A stretch of DNA of 64,000 nt from DTCV01 sp964641155 (GCA_964641155.1 CAZXJO010000001.1:248001-312000); one strand, 5' to 3'. Shown: positions 24,053 to 33,871, numbered from the stretch's first letter. Notes: a model not told the origin generated them from the letters alone. Numbers and translations: made by a program.

Positions 24053-25955
24053 CTACAGCAGTGTGGGGCTTCAGGTAGGTTTAGAGATCCATCAGCAGTT
24101 AGACACCTACACTAAGTTATTCTGCAAATGTCCTACGAAGCTCTTCGAAGGTCCGGAAGGGGATGTTATTAAGGTGGAGAGGTACTTACGCGTCGCTCGC
24201 AGTGAGACCGGGGAGATAGACCCAGCCGCACTCTACGAGTACATGAAGGGGAGGAAGATTATTTACTTAGCACCTAAAGGACATGTGTGCACTGTTGAGC
24301 TTGATGAGGAACCTCCCCATGAGTTAAATAGGGAGGCGTTAAGCATAGCTATAGGTGTTTCACTCGGACTTAAGTCTAAGATAGTCGATGAAGTCTATGT
24401 GATGAGGAAGATCGTTGTGGACGGCTCAAATACGACAGGATTTCAGAGAACTGCTATCGTGGCGTTAGGTGGTGAGTTACCGGATGAGGACGGCGTTGTG
24501 AGGATTCAAACCATATGCTTGGAGGAGGACGCCGCTAGGAAGGTGGAGGAGTCTAGGGATTCCGTGGTGTACAACTTAGACCGCTTGGGTATACCACTCA
24601 TAGAGATCTCAACCGCACCTGATATTAGGAGTCCTGAGCAGGCGCTCAGAGTTGCTTCTAAGATAGGCTTAATGCTCAGACTCACTGGCAAGGCTAAGAG
24701 GGGTTTAGGGACCATCAGGCAGGACATCAACGTATCCATTAAGGGAGGAGCGAAGATCGAGATCAAGGGCATACAGAACCTTGAAATGATCGACAAAGTT
24801 GTGAAATACGAGGTCATGAGGCAACTGAACCTCCTGAAAATCAGGGACGAAATCTCTTTGAGGGGTATCAAGGAGGATGATGTGGACGGCGTCGTTGAAG
24901 TCACATCAGTTTTCAGAAACTCCAAGAGCAAGCTGATAACAAACAACTTAAAGGAAGGTAATAAAGTCTACGCATGTGTTTTGAAAGGTTTTAAGGGGTT
25001 GTTGAAGTTTGAGGTGCAGCCGGGCAGGCGGTTCGGTACTGAGTTAGCTGACTACGCACGTGAGTGGGGAGGGGTTGCAGGTATAATACACACCGACGAG
25101 TTGCCCGGGTATGGCATAGGCGCTGATGAGGTTAGGGAGCTTTACAGATTTTTGGGTGCTGATGAGGGGAGGGATGCGGTAGTGATTGTAATGGGACCTG
25201 AAAGTAGGTGTATTAAGGCTGTGAACGCGGTCGTACATAGGGTTAAGGAAGCTTTCCGCGGAGTACCCAGGGAGACTAGGGTAGCCAACGATGATGGAAC
25301 CACCAGGTACGTGAGGCCGCAGCCCGGTGCTGCGAGGATGTATCCTGAGACAGATGTACCGCCGGTGAGGGTTGACGAAGACCTGATTAGGGAGGCGATG
25401 AAGTACGTTCCAAGAGACCCCAATGACGTGTACGAAGAACTGGTCGGTAAGTACTTGCTGAGTCCTGAACTCAGTAAGCAATTACTCAGAAGTCCGTACA
25501 TCATTCACTTCTACGACTTTGTGAAAGAATTTTCAAGTGATGAAATAACACCGCATTACATAGCGTCCCTTCTGACGGTACAGCTTAAAGGACTTAAGGC
25601 GGAGGGGGTTCCCGTAGAGAGGATAACGGCCGCCATCATCAGGGAGGTCTTAGCGCGGTTGAAGGATGGTTTGGTTTCTAAGGATGGGGTGGTTGAAGTA
25701 TTGCGCGAGTACGCATTAGATCCTGGCAAGTCCATTGACGAATTAGTGAGGAAGTACGTGAAGAAGGACGAACAGGAAGTAATTAAATTAATAACTAAGA
25801 TAATTGAGTCTAACCGAGAGGAGTTAATTAAGAGGAAGGATAAGGCGTTCAACATAGCTATGGGTCTAGCTATGAAGGAGTTACGCGGTAAGGTTGACGG
25901 TAAGTTAGTGGCTGACTTAGTTAGGGAACTACTCAATAAGTTGCTGGGGATATGA
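24042..25955 (+). CDS. gatE: Glu-tRNA(Gln) amidotransferase subunit E
   Basis: GatB-type kinase/transamidase subunit specific to archaea, working with GatD. About 638 residues from ATG 24042 (MEIDYSSVGLQVGLEIHQQL), 5 bases after GGTG. Features include QVGLEIHQQLDT, the zinc-site region CKCP, RKIVVDGSNTTGFQRT, GLGTIRQDINVSI, the GatE-specific insertion (about residues 270-410, related to AspRS), ARMYPETDVPP and a C-terminal YqeY-like tail that binds tRNA. Confidence 0.97.
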   Translation: MEIDYSSVGLQVGLEIHQQLDTYTKLFCKCPTKLFEGPEGDVIKVERYLRVARSETGEIDPAALYEYMKGRKIIYLAPKGHVCTVELDEEPPHELNREALSIAIGVSLGLKSKIVDEVYVMRKIVVDGSNTTGFQRTAIVALGGELPDEDGVVRIQTICLEEDAARKVEESRDSVVYNLDRLGIPLIEISTAPDIRSPEQALRVASKIGLMLRLTGKAKRGLGTIRQDINVSIKGGAKIEIKGIQNLEMIDKVVKYEVMRQLNLLKIRDEISLRGIKEDDVDGVVEVTSVFRNSKSKLITNNLKEGNKVYACVLKGFKGLLKFEVQPGRRFGTELADYAREWGGVAGIIHTDELPGYGIGADEVRELYRFLGADEGRDAVVIVMGPESRCIKAVNAVVHRVKEAFRGVPRETRVANDDGTTRYVRPQPGAARMYPETDVPPVRVDEDLIREAMKYVPRDPNDVYEELVGKYLLSPELSKQLLRSPYIIHFYDFVKEFSSDEITPHYIASLLTVQLKGLKAEGVPVERITAAIIREVLARLKDGLVSKDGVVEVLREYALDPGKSIDELVRKYVKKDEQEVIKLITKIIESNREELIKRKDKAFNIAMGLAMKELRGKVDGKLVADLVRELLNKLLGI

Positions 25956-25993
25956 GTGGATTAAGTGTTTGTTAGGTTAAAAAGTGCTTTCAT

Positions 25994-26332
25994 TTAGTCA
26001 GAGGCTTCTATGAATATAATGTTTTCAGACGGTATGCCGAACTCGTTTATCAGTATGTTCCTCACTTTAACCCTATGGTCGCCTTGGAGCTCGACATGGC
26101 CGTCCTTTACCGTCCCACCAGTAGCTAACTTACTCTTAAGGTGTGATGCGATCTTCCACAAATCAAATACTGTTTGGTCCAGCCCCTCAATAACTGTTAC
26201 TTCCTTGCCGAACTTCCGCTTCTCAACCTTGATTTTCACAACCTGTTGCTCAGCACCTAATTGGACGCATAACTCTGGAGGTAACCCACCACATAAAGCC
26301 TCTATATCAACTTTATCGTTTCTTCCTTTCAT
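25994..26332 (-). CDS. Translation initiation factor aIF1 (SUI1 family)
   Basis: 112 residues. CGGLPPELCVQL near the N-terminus, then the SUI1 fold with EKRKFGKEVTVIEGLD and KSKLATGGTVKDGHVELQGDHR, the invariant segment. Acts in start-codon selection with the small ribosomal subunit. ATG 26332; monocistronic, convergent with gatE. Confidence 0.96.
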   Translation of the reverse strand: MKGRNDKVDIEALCGGLPPELCVQLGAEQQVVKIKVEKRKFGKEVTVIEGLDQTVFDLWKIASHLKSKLATGGTVKDGHVELQGDHRVKVRNILINEFGIPSENIIFIEASD

Positions 26333-26465
26333 CTCACACCCTTACAGTTAGGAACTTCGTCATTGACGTTAATAAACTTTTACACTTTCAATATCGCTTA
26401 GCAGTTATAGCAGTTAATTAACTCCGCAGCTGAACCACTCCGATCCTCCGGAACTGAATGAAGTG

Positions 26466-26621
26466 TTATTCGGCCTTAACCCTCTTCCAGACATCTTTCC
26501 TAATTTTAACTATTACCCTTGATGAGCAGTAAGGACAACTTATTCTCTCGATCAGTTCTATCTCTTTGCTAGAGAAAGTCCTTCCGCACATCCAACATTT
26601 GTACATTATTTCCCCACTCAT
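26466..26621 (-). CDS. rpoP: RNA polymerase subunit P (Rpb12-like)
   Basis: 51 residues from ATG 26621 to TAA 26466. Zinc ribbon YKCWMCGRTF and ISCPYCSSRV (two CxxC pairs), followed by the basic VIVKIRKDVWKRVKAE tail that packs against subunits B and D of the polymerase. Typical size and pattern for the archaeal subunit. Confidence 0.93.
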   Translation of the reverse strand: MSGEIMYKCWMCGRTFSSKEIELIERISCPYCSSRVIVKIRKDVWKRVKAE

Positions 26622-26739
26622 ACATCGCTCACTACTAACATAAGAGGTGTTCAGGATTTTTAAAAACTATTAATTAGTCGAACAACGCATATTAAAGCTT
26701 TAAAATCCTAATACGGTAGTAAATATTAAGAGTCATAGC

Positions 26740-26816
26740 GCCGGGGTAGCTCAGCCAGGTAGAGCGCCGGGCTGTTAACCCGGTGGTCGGAGGTTCGAGT
26801 CCTCCCCCCGGCGCCA
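26740..26816 (+). tRNA. tRNA-Asn(GTT)
   Basis: Acceptor GCCGGGG (26740-26746) pairs with CCCCGGC (26806-26812), discriminator G and encoded CCA. D-arm GCTC-AGCCAGGTA-GAGC, anticodon loop CTGTTAA (GTT) closed by CCGGG/CCCGG, T-arm GGAGG-TTCGAGT-CCTCC. No intron. Confidence 0.96.
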
Positions 26817-26898
26817 CCCTCGCGCGCCACAGAGCGCATTGTAGGGTTATCGCCACCTCCTCAGTTTCTACGGCTTCGGAACTCTGGGGTTGGTGAAA

Positions 26899-28911
26899 CT
26901 ATCCGTTGAGGAGGTAGTTTGCAACTTCTTTGGAGTATTTGCCAAGGAGTTTAATCCTACTTAGCTTCATCAAGTACTCATTCCAGTCAATTCCTAGTTT
27001 CCGCTTCCAAGCCTCGTACCTCTGCTTTATGTTCTGGTAGGCAATTAAGTGGGGCTCACATAAGGGTATGTCGTCAATGATGCCGTAGCCGTATTTCCCA
27101 CATATCCGGCATTTTATTTCATTACTCACGCCTAGGGCTTTGAAGACATCCCCACTTCCCCCCTTATGTACGGCTTCCTTAAAATCGTCTAACTTTTTCT
27201 TAAGTATTTGTTTGGCCTCTGAAATCACTGACGACCTGGTAACACTTCCTTTAATGATGTTGTTTAGAAGTGCTTCGAACTTTCTAGTTAGCTCAACGCT
27301 TACTAGGTCCGTGAAGAAATTGTTTAGAACCTTAACTACCTGCAGCCCAATGTCAGTTACCTCTACATGCTTGGAGGAGGTCTTCAAGTAATTTCTCTTG
27401 AATAAGTTTTCTATGATTTCAGCTCTAGTGGCCTCAGTACCTATTCCAACGGACTCCATCCACTTAAGCATTGATGTCTTCGTATATCCTTGGGGTGGTC
27501 TGGTGTAGGTGTTCAATACCCTAACTTCAACCACCTCAACCATGTCTCCGGATTTAAGCCTGGGAACTTCCTTTGAGGCCCACCTTACGAACGGGTAGTA
27601 CTTCAGCCAACCAGCACTCAATACCTTAGAACCACTCAATGAGAACCTGAAGGAGTCAAAGACGAAGACGTTCCTAACCCTCCTTACGTGCGCCGGTTCG
27701 GCGAAGGACGACAAATACCTCCTTACTATTAAATCGTAAACCTTAAGTGCTTCAACCTTCACGTTCCTAGGAGGCATGTAGCCTGTTGGGTATATAGCTG
27801 GGTGGGCGGGGTCGTCTTTCTCACCCATGGTGGGGGTTAGCACATCTTTGGAAAGTAACTCCTTGGCTAGTTCACTATACTCCTTAATCCTACTGAGATT
27901 GGATATGATCTCCCTATTGTTTAAGGTGCTGGGGAGCCTCTGACTGTTGGTTCTTGGGTAACTGATGAGTGACTCTAAGTACAACTCTTCGGCCACTGAG
28001 AGGGTTTTAGACGGTGAATATCCGTAAACCCTCGACGCCTCGTATTGAAGGTCTGGTAGATTGAATGGTGGTGGAGGACTTATATACATGTCCCGTGCCT
28101 CAGACTCAGCAACCTCTAACTGCCTAACCCTCCTCATACGTTCCGCCACTAACTTAGGTAGGTCAGCATCGTCGAATTGGTCAAATAGGTTCTCAAGTAC
28201 GTAGTTCTTACCGTTAATACTTACCTTAACCCTTAATGAGAACTTCACGTCAGGTACGAAAGTACTTATGTTTAAGGAGTTGTTGGCGACTTCAACTAGC
28301 GTTGGTGATTGAACCCTCCCAGCACTTAAGATGTATCTCCTTCCGTACGCCCTCTCAAAGACATCCGACAGAGCCCTGCTGACGTTTATACCCCATAGCC
28401 AGTCGAGTTCATGCCTACATAAACCTGCTTCAACCATCTCCCAATCAAGGGACTTTAAGTTGTTGTACGCCTGACTTAGCTCATCTAAGGTTAGGCTGGA
28501 AAACTTCATTCTCTTAGCCTTCTTAGGGTCCCCGAAATTAGATATGATCATGTAACCTATTACAGACCCCTCTATATCGTAGTCACACGCATTGACGTAC
28601 TCTGAAGCGTCCTTGAAGAGCCTATCCATCAGTTTGAAGTAATTCACCAAGAACTTCGCTTCGCGGTCCTCAACCCATCTAGGTACCCACCTATAATTGA
28701 ATACTGGGTAGCTGTTTTCATTAGTTGAGAGTGTGAAGAGGTGTCCTGCACTACCCACCACAACAACTGTCTTACCGCCCACCTTCCCAACCCAATAAGG
28801 AACCCCGAACTCTTTGTATTTCCTATTCAACCCTAAAGCCGCGGCTATCTTAGCAGCAGCCCTAGGCTTCTCAGCAACTACGACTGTGTGTCCCTTAAGT
28901 TCTACCTCCAT
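26899..28911 (-). CDS. topA: DNA topoisomerase IA (topoisomerase III-like)
   Basis: 670 residues. Toprim domain TVVVAEKPRAAAKIA at the N-terminus with the acidic NACDYDIEG segment (about 107-115), the AGRVQSPTL motif (197-205) and the catalytic Tyr318 in SYPRTNSQRLP. A single C-terminal zinc motif (CRICGKYG...CEPH) replaces the multiple fingers of bacterial TopoI. Relaxes negative supercoils and decatenates. Last gene of an rpoK - protease - topA operon, 9 bases after the protease. Confidence 0.96.
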   Translation of the reverse strand: MEVELKGHTVVVAEKPRAAAKIAAALGLNRKYKEFGVPYWVGKVGGKTVVVVGSAGHLFTLSTNENSYPVFNYRWVPRWVEDREAKFLVNYFKLMDRLFKDASEYVNACDYDIEGSVIGYMIISNFGDPKKAKRMKFSSLTLDELSQAYNNLKSLDWEMVEAGLCRHELDWLWGINVSRALSDVFERAYGRRYILSAGRVQSPTLVEVANNSLNISTFVPDVKFSLRVKVSINGKNYVLENLFDQFDDADLPKLVAERMRRVRQLEVAESEARDMYISPPPPFNLPDLQYEASRVYGYSPSKTLSVAEELYLESLISYPRTNSQRLPSTLNNREIISNLSRIKEYSELAKELLSKDVLTPTMGEKDDPAHPAIYPTGYMPPRNVKVEALKVYDLIVRRYLSSFAEPAHVRRVRNVFVFDSFRFSLSGSKVLSAGWLKYYPFVRWASKEVPRLKSGDMVEVVEVRVLNTYTRPPQGYTKTSMLKWMESVGIGTEATRAEIIENLFKRNYLKTSSKHVEVTDIGLQVVKVLNNFFTDLVSVELTRKFEALLNNIIKGSVTRSSVISEAKQILKKKLDDFKEAVHKGGSGDVFKALGVSNEIKCRICGKYGYGIIDDIPLCEPHLIAYQNIKQRYEAWKRKLGIDWNEYLMKLSRIKLLGKYSKEVANYLLNG

Positions 28912-28920
28912 GATCGCAAC

Positions 28921-30087
28921 CTACGCAGTAGGTAAGGGTGCTGAGAGGAGTAGGAGTACGGTGTAAATGAGGGCGACCTTAATCTTAGTGGCTTTAGCTA
29001 CAGGGGTGTCAAGCATGTTAGCTGACCCAATATGGGGCCTTAGCCCCGATATAAGTAGTGCTATGATGGAGAATACCCCCAACCAGATGAGGGTACCTCC
29101 GAAGAATACCGTAGCGGCTAGTGAGACGGCCACCATCGCTAACGCGGTTAGCATACTTATAGCAAAATGCGTTTTAACCGATGTTATCCCCCTAACCACA
29201 TGCCCACCGTCTAACTGCCCGATTGGGAGGAGGTTGATAAAATGTATTATGATCATTATCAGCGATGCGTAAGCTGCTGGATTAAGTACCGTTACTAGTT
29301 CCGCGTTAGAGATCGCCGTGACGAAGTTCATGATGAGGTAGGCTGAGATTGGGACCACCTCCACGTACCTCAGCGAGCCCTCACTTAAGGCATTTAAGAC
29401 CATCTCCACCGGGAGCTTAGGTGAAAGTGAGTAACTGATGGTGAAGAAAGTTAGTGATGTGACAAACCCTATGAGAGGTCCTGAAACCCCCAGTCTCAGC
29501 AAACACGTCAGGTTCTTCGGCAAGAAGTTCATCCTAACTATAGCGCCGAAAGTGCCTAGTGGTGAGAGCAGTGGTGCCGGGATGAAGACAGGGTAAGATG
29601 CGGGTATGTTAGACCCCTTGATCACGAACCAATGTCCCACCTCATGCATTACTAGGGGTATGAGAACGCTTAACGTGAAAAGGAACACCTCATATATGAT
29701 GTAGCCGTAACCAAACTCACAGCCCGTAATCATAGTTAGGTTGATGCAGAAGTTATTAGCTATAAAGTAGCCGGTCATTAAAACTGAAATCAGTGTTAGG
29801 CCGAATAGTGCTAGTGGGATCCTGTACTTGTTAGTGGGGGTTTTCCTGCCGTTTATAACCCTCAAAACCGTTACATTGCCAGCGCTATACAGCATTGGAT
29901 AGTAATCCAACATAACCAACTCGTCGTACAACTTATTGAAAGAATCGCCTATGTCCCCCGTACTGGAGATAACCACATATTCAATGAATGCCTCGTTTCT
30001 AAAGCTCTCAGCGACATTGAAGAACTTGTTTACGATTGAGGTAGGCTCTGACGCACCATTCATGACGTTACCCAAGATATGGGTCAC
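28921..30087 (-). CDS. Site-2-protease family (M50) membrane metalloprotease
   Basis: 388 residues with about six to eight transmembrane helices. Zinc site HEVGH (148-152) within a helix and the second motif LLPIGQLDGGHVV (LDGG) are diagnostic of S2P-type intramembrane proteases. PVFIPAPLLSPLGTFGA resembles the PF-P/LG-FG loop of the archaeal branch. A soluble N-terminal domain of about 85 residues precedes the membrane part. GTG 30087, 8 bases after rpoK. Substrates unknown. Confidence 0.92.
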   Translation of the reverse strand: MTHILGNVMNGASEPTSIVNKFFNVAESFRNEAFIEYVVISSTGDIGDSFNKLYDELVMLDYYPMLYSAGNVTVLRVINGRKTPTNKYRIPLALFGLTLISVLMTGYFIANNFCINLTMITGCEFGYGYIIYEVFLFTLSVLIPLVMHEVGHWFVIKGSNIPASYPVFIPAPLLSPLGTFGAIVRMNFLPKNLTCLLRLGVSGPLIGFVTSLTFFTISYSLSPKLPVEMVLNALSEGSLRYVEVVPISAYLIMNFVTAISNAELVTVLNPAAYASLIMIIIHFINLLPIGQLDGGHVVRGITSVKTHFAISMLTALAMVAVSLAATVFFGGTLIWLGVFSIIALLISGLRPHIGSANMLDTPVAKATKIKVALIYTVLLLLSAPLPTA

Positions 30088-30095
30088 CGTTCGGT

Positions 30096-30410
30096 TTAGG
30101 AGGTTGAACCTTCCGCAGTCCTGTAGAATTTCTCCTCAAGCTCTAAAAGTTTTTTAAGTGGTATTAACTCCTTCTCACCATTAGGCATAACCCTAATTAC
30201 CGTTATCGGAAGAACACCCCTTTTGAGCTCCTCAATAGCTATTATGACATTATCCTTAGGGAGTTCGCTTATGTCGATCAGGGGAGGGGCCCCAAGGGAT
30301 AGCTGGAGCGCCCTCGCACTGATTATACGTGCCTTCTCATATCTTGTCGGCTTCGGTGGCCCGACCTTAATTCCCGCAAGATCTCTCAATCTCTCTAACA
30401 CTCTCTGCAT
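30096..30410 (-). CDS. rpoK: RNA polymerase subunit K (Rpb6/omega-like)
   Basis: 104 residues. GPPKPTRYEKARIISARALQ, then LSLGAPPLIDI and ELKRGVLPITVIRVMP match the omega/Rpb6 signature that clamps the largest polymerase subunit. ATG 30410. First gene of a three-gene operon with the M50 protease and topA. Confidence 0.95.
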   Translation of the reverse strand: MQRVLERLRDLAGIKVGPPKPTRYEKARIISARALQLSLGAPPLIDISELPKDNVIIAIEELKRGVLPITVIRVMPNGEKELIPLKKLLELEEKFYRTAEGSTS

Positions 30411-30506
30411 CCACTTAACACCGCGAGTAGAGAATCTATCTTAAGGGTAAAAAATGTTTGTTATTCCTTGAGTTCAACGGTCCGTTGATTGGGAATCGTT
30501 GGGTCG

Positions 30507-32204
30507 TCAGTCAAAATCGAACTTACCTTTTTCTTCTTCGCCGCCTTCTCCTCCTTTACCGCCTTTACCCTCCTCCTTCTTCATGGGCGAAGCCGCTATT
30601 ATGTCGTCGACTTTGAGTATTGCTGCCGCCGCCTCAGCCGACGCCTTAATCACTTGCTTCTTAACTATGACTGGCTCAGCTACGTTGATGAGCAACGCAT
30701 CTTCAACGACCTTACCCTTCAGCACGTCAATACCGGCGTATATCTTACCATCGGCGTGCAGCTTCCTCAACTCCATGAGGGTTTCCAACGTATCAATACC
30801 AGCAGTTGATGCCAGCACGATGGCTATTTCCTCTAAGGCATCTGCAAACGATTGAATTGCTAGTTGTTCTTTACCACCAACACTTTCAGCGTACTTTCTC
30901 AACCTAAACGCTATCTCTATCTCCGGTGCGCCGCCTCCTGGGACCAACTTAGGATCTCTTAAGATGTTCCTCATAGTGTGTAGTGCGTCGTTTAGGCTTC
31001 TCTCGGCTTCATCTATTATCATGTCGTTAGCTCCTCTTACAAGGATCGTCACGGCCTTGGGATTCTTACAGCCTTCCACGAAGACCATCTTATCGTTGCC
31101 AACCCTCCTCTCCTCTACTAGTTCAGCGTATCCTAAGTCCTTCTCACTGAGGTCTCTTATGCTCGTAACTATCCTGCCTCCAGTTGCTCTCTCCAACTTC
31201 TCCATGTCCGACCTCTTAACCCTCCTCACTGCTAGGATCCCCTTCTTAGCTAGGAAGTGTTGGGCTACGTCATCAATACCCTTCTGACATATGACCACGT
31301 TAGCACCGACAGCAGCCAACTTATCAACCATGTCCCTGAGGATGTTCTCCTTCTCCTCAATAAATCTCCTCATCTGGAGTGGGTCACTTATCCTTATCTC
31401 AGCATCTATCTCAGGTTTCTCTATCTCTAAAGGTGCGTCGATTAAGGCGATCTTAGCCCTCTCAACCCTCTTAGGCATGCCTGGATGCACTACTTCCTTA
31501 TCCAAGACCACACCGTAAACCAACTGAGAATCAGCTAACGAAGCACCCTTCTTCTTCTCAATCTTAACGTTATCCAACCTCACCTCGTAGAGTCCCTCAC
31601 CCTTCTTTTCGGAAGCCACCACGGCAGCAGTTATCACCATATCGATGAGCCTCTCAATAATGTCGGGTGTTGCTAGGTACTTGCTAGCTAGAGTTGTGTG
31701 AAGAACTTTAACTAGTTCCGGCTTAACTTTAGCTAAGCCTTCAGGTGTCTCAATACAGCTTACATCTAACTTGATAGCTATCTCATCAAGTATTTCTAAA
31801 GCCTTAGCAGCAGCTTTCTTATAGCCTTCAATGATTATCGTCGGGTGGATGTTTTGGTCAAGTAAGGACTCCGCCCTGCTCAACAACGCGCCTGCTAAAA
31901 CTACCGCTGATGTAGTGCCGTCACCCACTTCAGCGTCAACAGCCTTAGCGGTTTCGACTAATAGCTTAGCCGCTGGGTGTTGGACCTCCATCTCCTTAAC
32001 TATGGAGGCACCATCGTTAGTTACTGTTATGTCTCCGAAGCTGTCGACAAGCATCTTATCAAGTCCTTTAGGACCTAAGCTGGTCTTCAAAACCTCAGCC
32101 AAAGCCCTAGCCGCTATTATGTTATTCCTCAAAGCATCCCTACCCTGAGTCCTTGACGTACCCTCCTTTAATATCACGACAGGTATCCCATATAGTGCAG
32201 TCAT
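30507..32204 (-). CDS. Thermosome subunit (group II chaperonin)
   Basis: 565 residues, one ring subunit of the archaeal CCT/TRiC-type chaperonin. Family motifs LKTSLGPKGLDKMLVD, VTNDGASIVKEME, EVGDGTTSAVVLAG, VPGGGAPEIEIA and a DDIIAASP region near the end. The C-terminal tail is Gly/Glu/Lys rich without the GGM repeats common in other chaperonins. ATG 32204 with a TATA element about 33-40 bases upstream. Confidence 0.97.
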   Translation of the reverse strand: MTALYGIPVVILKEGTSRTQGRDALRNNIIAARALAEVLKTSLGPKGLDKMLVDSFGDITVTNDGASIVKEMEVQHPAAKLLVETAKAVDAEVGDGTTSAVVLAGALLSRAESLLDQNIHPTIIIEGYKKAAAKALEILDEIAIKLDVSCIETPEGLAKVKPELVKVLHTTLASKYLATPDIIERLIDMVITAAVVASEKKGEGLYEVRLDNVKIEKKKGASLADSQLVYGVVLDKEVVHPGMPKRVERAKIALIDAPLEIEKPEIDAEIRISDPLQMRRFIEEKENILRDMVDKLAAVGANVVICQKGIDDVAQHFLAKKGILAVRRVKRSDMEKLERATGGRIVTSIRDLSEKDLGYAELVEERRVGNDKMVFVEGCKNPKAVTILVRGANDMIIDEAERSLNDALHTMRNILRDPKLVPGGGAPEIEIAFRLRKYAESVGGKEQLAIQSFADALEEIAIVLASTAGIDTLETLMELRKLHADGKIYAGIDVLKGKVVEDALLINVAEPVIVKKQVIKASAEAAAAILKVDDIIAASPMKKEEGKGGKGGEGGEEEKGKFDFD

Positions 32205-32234
32205 ACTCTAATCCCTTGAATTCTATTTCAGTGA

Positions 32235-32247
32235 CTTCTATATAAGC
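32235..32247 (-). promoter_or_regulatory. TATA box of the thermosome gene
   Basis: GCTTATATAGAAG on the minus strand, centred about 37 bases before ATG 32204; a short A-rich leader follows. The only strong TATA in the divergent gap. Confidence 0.6.
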
Positions 32248-32362
32248 TTTAATGAACGTCCCAGCTAACCGAACAAACACCCACACGAGACTTGATACAG
32301 CACTGATACTGCAAACGAATAGCATTAAAAGCCCATTGAAAGGTAATTCCCTCGGTGATGCT

Positions 32363-32689
32363 GTGAGGTTAGACCTAGAAGCAATTATGAGGGTCTACGA
32401 AGAACGTATAGACTCGGGAGACGTGGATAATGGCAACTTATTCATAGCGCTCCTCACGGGCTTTCTGGCATTCGTTAAGTACCATGGAGTGGTTGATGAG
32501 GCCGCAGTCTCCGAATTTGCGAGGGAGCTGAGGATTAGACTTATTGAAGGCCCGGATTATTTAAATCCATACGTCATGGAATTACTTGGGATTTTAGAGG
32601 AGGAGGTTGATGAGAACTCCTTCTACGAATTAATAACTAAGTTGAGAGCCTTACTTAGGGAGGAGCGACTTGACAGACTTGAGGTCTGA
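32363..32689 (+). CDS. Helical protein of unknown function next to a TtuA-like gene
   Basis: 108 residues from GTG 32363, preceded by GGTG with 5-base spacing and a TATA-like ATTAAAAG near 32325; longer upstream starts lack both. All-helical and acidic (VRLDLEAIMRVYEERI, AVSEFARELRIRLIEG, ELLGILEEEV). Not recognised. Overlaps the following TtuA-like gene by 20 bases, so the two are translationally linked. Confidence 0.65.
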   Translation: MRLDLEAIMRVYEERIDSGDVDNGNLFIALLTGFLAFVKYHGVVDEAAVSEFARELRIRLIEGPDYLNPYVMELLGILEEEVDENSFYELITKLRALLREERLDRLEV

Positions 32690-33497
32690 GTTAGGGCTCC
32701 TATGCACTTCATGCGGTAGGAGGAGGGCTACGTACTTAAGGAGGATGTCAGGGGAAAGGCTGTGTGGTTTATGTTTTGAGAGGGCTCTAGTCAGAACTGT
32801 TAAGAGGGCTTTAAGGTATGTGAAAGAATTACGTCCTGGTGTGAGTGTAGCATCCCTCATAATTCCTGAGAGGCTTATAACGAGTCTTACAATGCTTTAC
32901 CTCTTAAATAAGATTGAGAGGAAATACGGCTGCAGGGTCCTACCTTTAGCGTTCAGCACGAAGGGGTACAGGGAATTAATTGAGGATGTTGGTGAGTTAA
33001 TCGTTAAAGGTAAGATGGGATTTGAGGGTACTTCGTTGGAAGTAGTGGAGGTTTATGGCGGCCTCAAAGACACAGCATGTGAAATACTTAACTACTATCT
33101 AAAGGTCTTACATGCTGAGATGGGTGGAAATATCCCCGTAGTAGCCGTCCCCCTCACTTTAAACGACGTAAATGAGATAGTCATCAAATCACTACTGGAC
33201 GGTGATTTAGGTCCCGCACTACTACAACCATCATTTAAGAAGGGGGATGTAACTTACGTAATACCTTTTTACAGCGTCCCGACCTACGAGGTGTATGCGT
33301 TCTCCTATGTTAGAGGGATCTACGACCTAACGTTGGATGGGGTTATCACGGAAGTGACGTACGGTGAAGGGTGCTCGAGCAACGATTATGCTCTTATTAA
33401 GGAATTGGTCAGAGACCTCAGCTACAACAACCCAGAGCTAAGCCAAACGTTGTTGAAAACGGTTAACAGCTTACTGAGGAGGTATGTCACGCCTTAA
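32670..33497 (+). CDS. Degenerate TtuA/Ncs6-like protein: zinc finger kept, PP-loop lost
   Basis: 275 residues from TTG 32670 (GGAGG 6 bases upstream). The N-terminal CTSCGRRRATYLRRMSGERL then CGLCF matches the zinc finger of tRNA 2-thiolation enzymes (TtuA/Ncs6/Ctu1), followed by the usual basic helix. Where the ATP pyrophosphatase loop SGGKDS should be, the sequence reads SLIIPERLITS, and the later Cys residues of the active site are also missing. Probably a non-catalytic paralogue; an intact relative lies at 50974-51921. Confidence 0.78.
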   Translation: MTDLRSELGLLCTSCGRRRATYLRRMSGERLCGLCFERALVRTVKRALRYVKELRPGVSVASLIIPERLITSLTMLYLLNKIERKYGCRVLPLAFSTKGYRELIEDVGELIVKGKMGFEGTSLEVVEVYGGLKDTACEILNYYLKVLHAEMGGNIPVVAVPLTLNDVNEIVIKSLLDGDLGPALLQPSFKKGDVTYVIPFYSVPTYEVYAFSYVRGIYDLTLDGVITEVTYGEGCSSNDYALIKELVRDLSYNNPELSQTLLKTVNSLLRRYVTP

Positions 33498-33871
33498 GTT
33501 ACTGGCCTAAAGGTAAGTCTGACACCGTGCTGCTGTAACACGCTCTTCATACTAACCTTCAAGACGTAGTAGTCTACCTGTATGTCCCTGAAGCAGTCCT
33601 CCTGCTCCAACACGTTCTTCCCCTTAAAGTATAGCCTTATCAGTGGTAACGTATTTATTCCCTCATCTCCCTTGAACTCGGCGTCGACGGACACCGCATC
33701 AACCTCAAACACCGCGAAGTCTACTAGGTGTCCAATCCTCGACTCAAGCTTTTGAAGAAGGTTGGTTACGTAGTTCTTAGTCGCTGCGTCTCGATCCACG
33801 AACCCAACAAGCACTATGTCATTTATCGAAATCAGTTTCCTGAGCTCGTCAGCACTGTTAAGTACTTTCAA
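33494..33871 (-). CDS. Thioredoxin-fold protein without CxxC
   Basis: 125 residues. VLVGFVDRDAATKNYVTNL takes the place of the active-site strand and helix, and INTLPLIRLYFKGKNVLEQ resembles the cis-Pro strand of thioredoxins. No CxxC motif, so no disulfide chemistry is expected; perhaps a scaffold or binding protein. Start overlaps the stop of the zinc protein upstream by 14 bases. Confidence 0.65.
   Translation of the reverse strand: MKVLNSADELRKLISINDIVLVGFVDRDAATKNYVTNLLQKLESRIGHLVDFAVFEVDAVSVDAEFKGDEGINTLPLIRLYFKGKNVLEQEDCFRDIQVDYYVLKVSMKSVLQQHGVRLTFRPVT

Noticed and set aside
26405..26460. Two CTGA motifs between aIF1 and rpoP genes, considered as a C/D RNA
   Set aside because: No C box found on either strand at the right distance.
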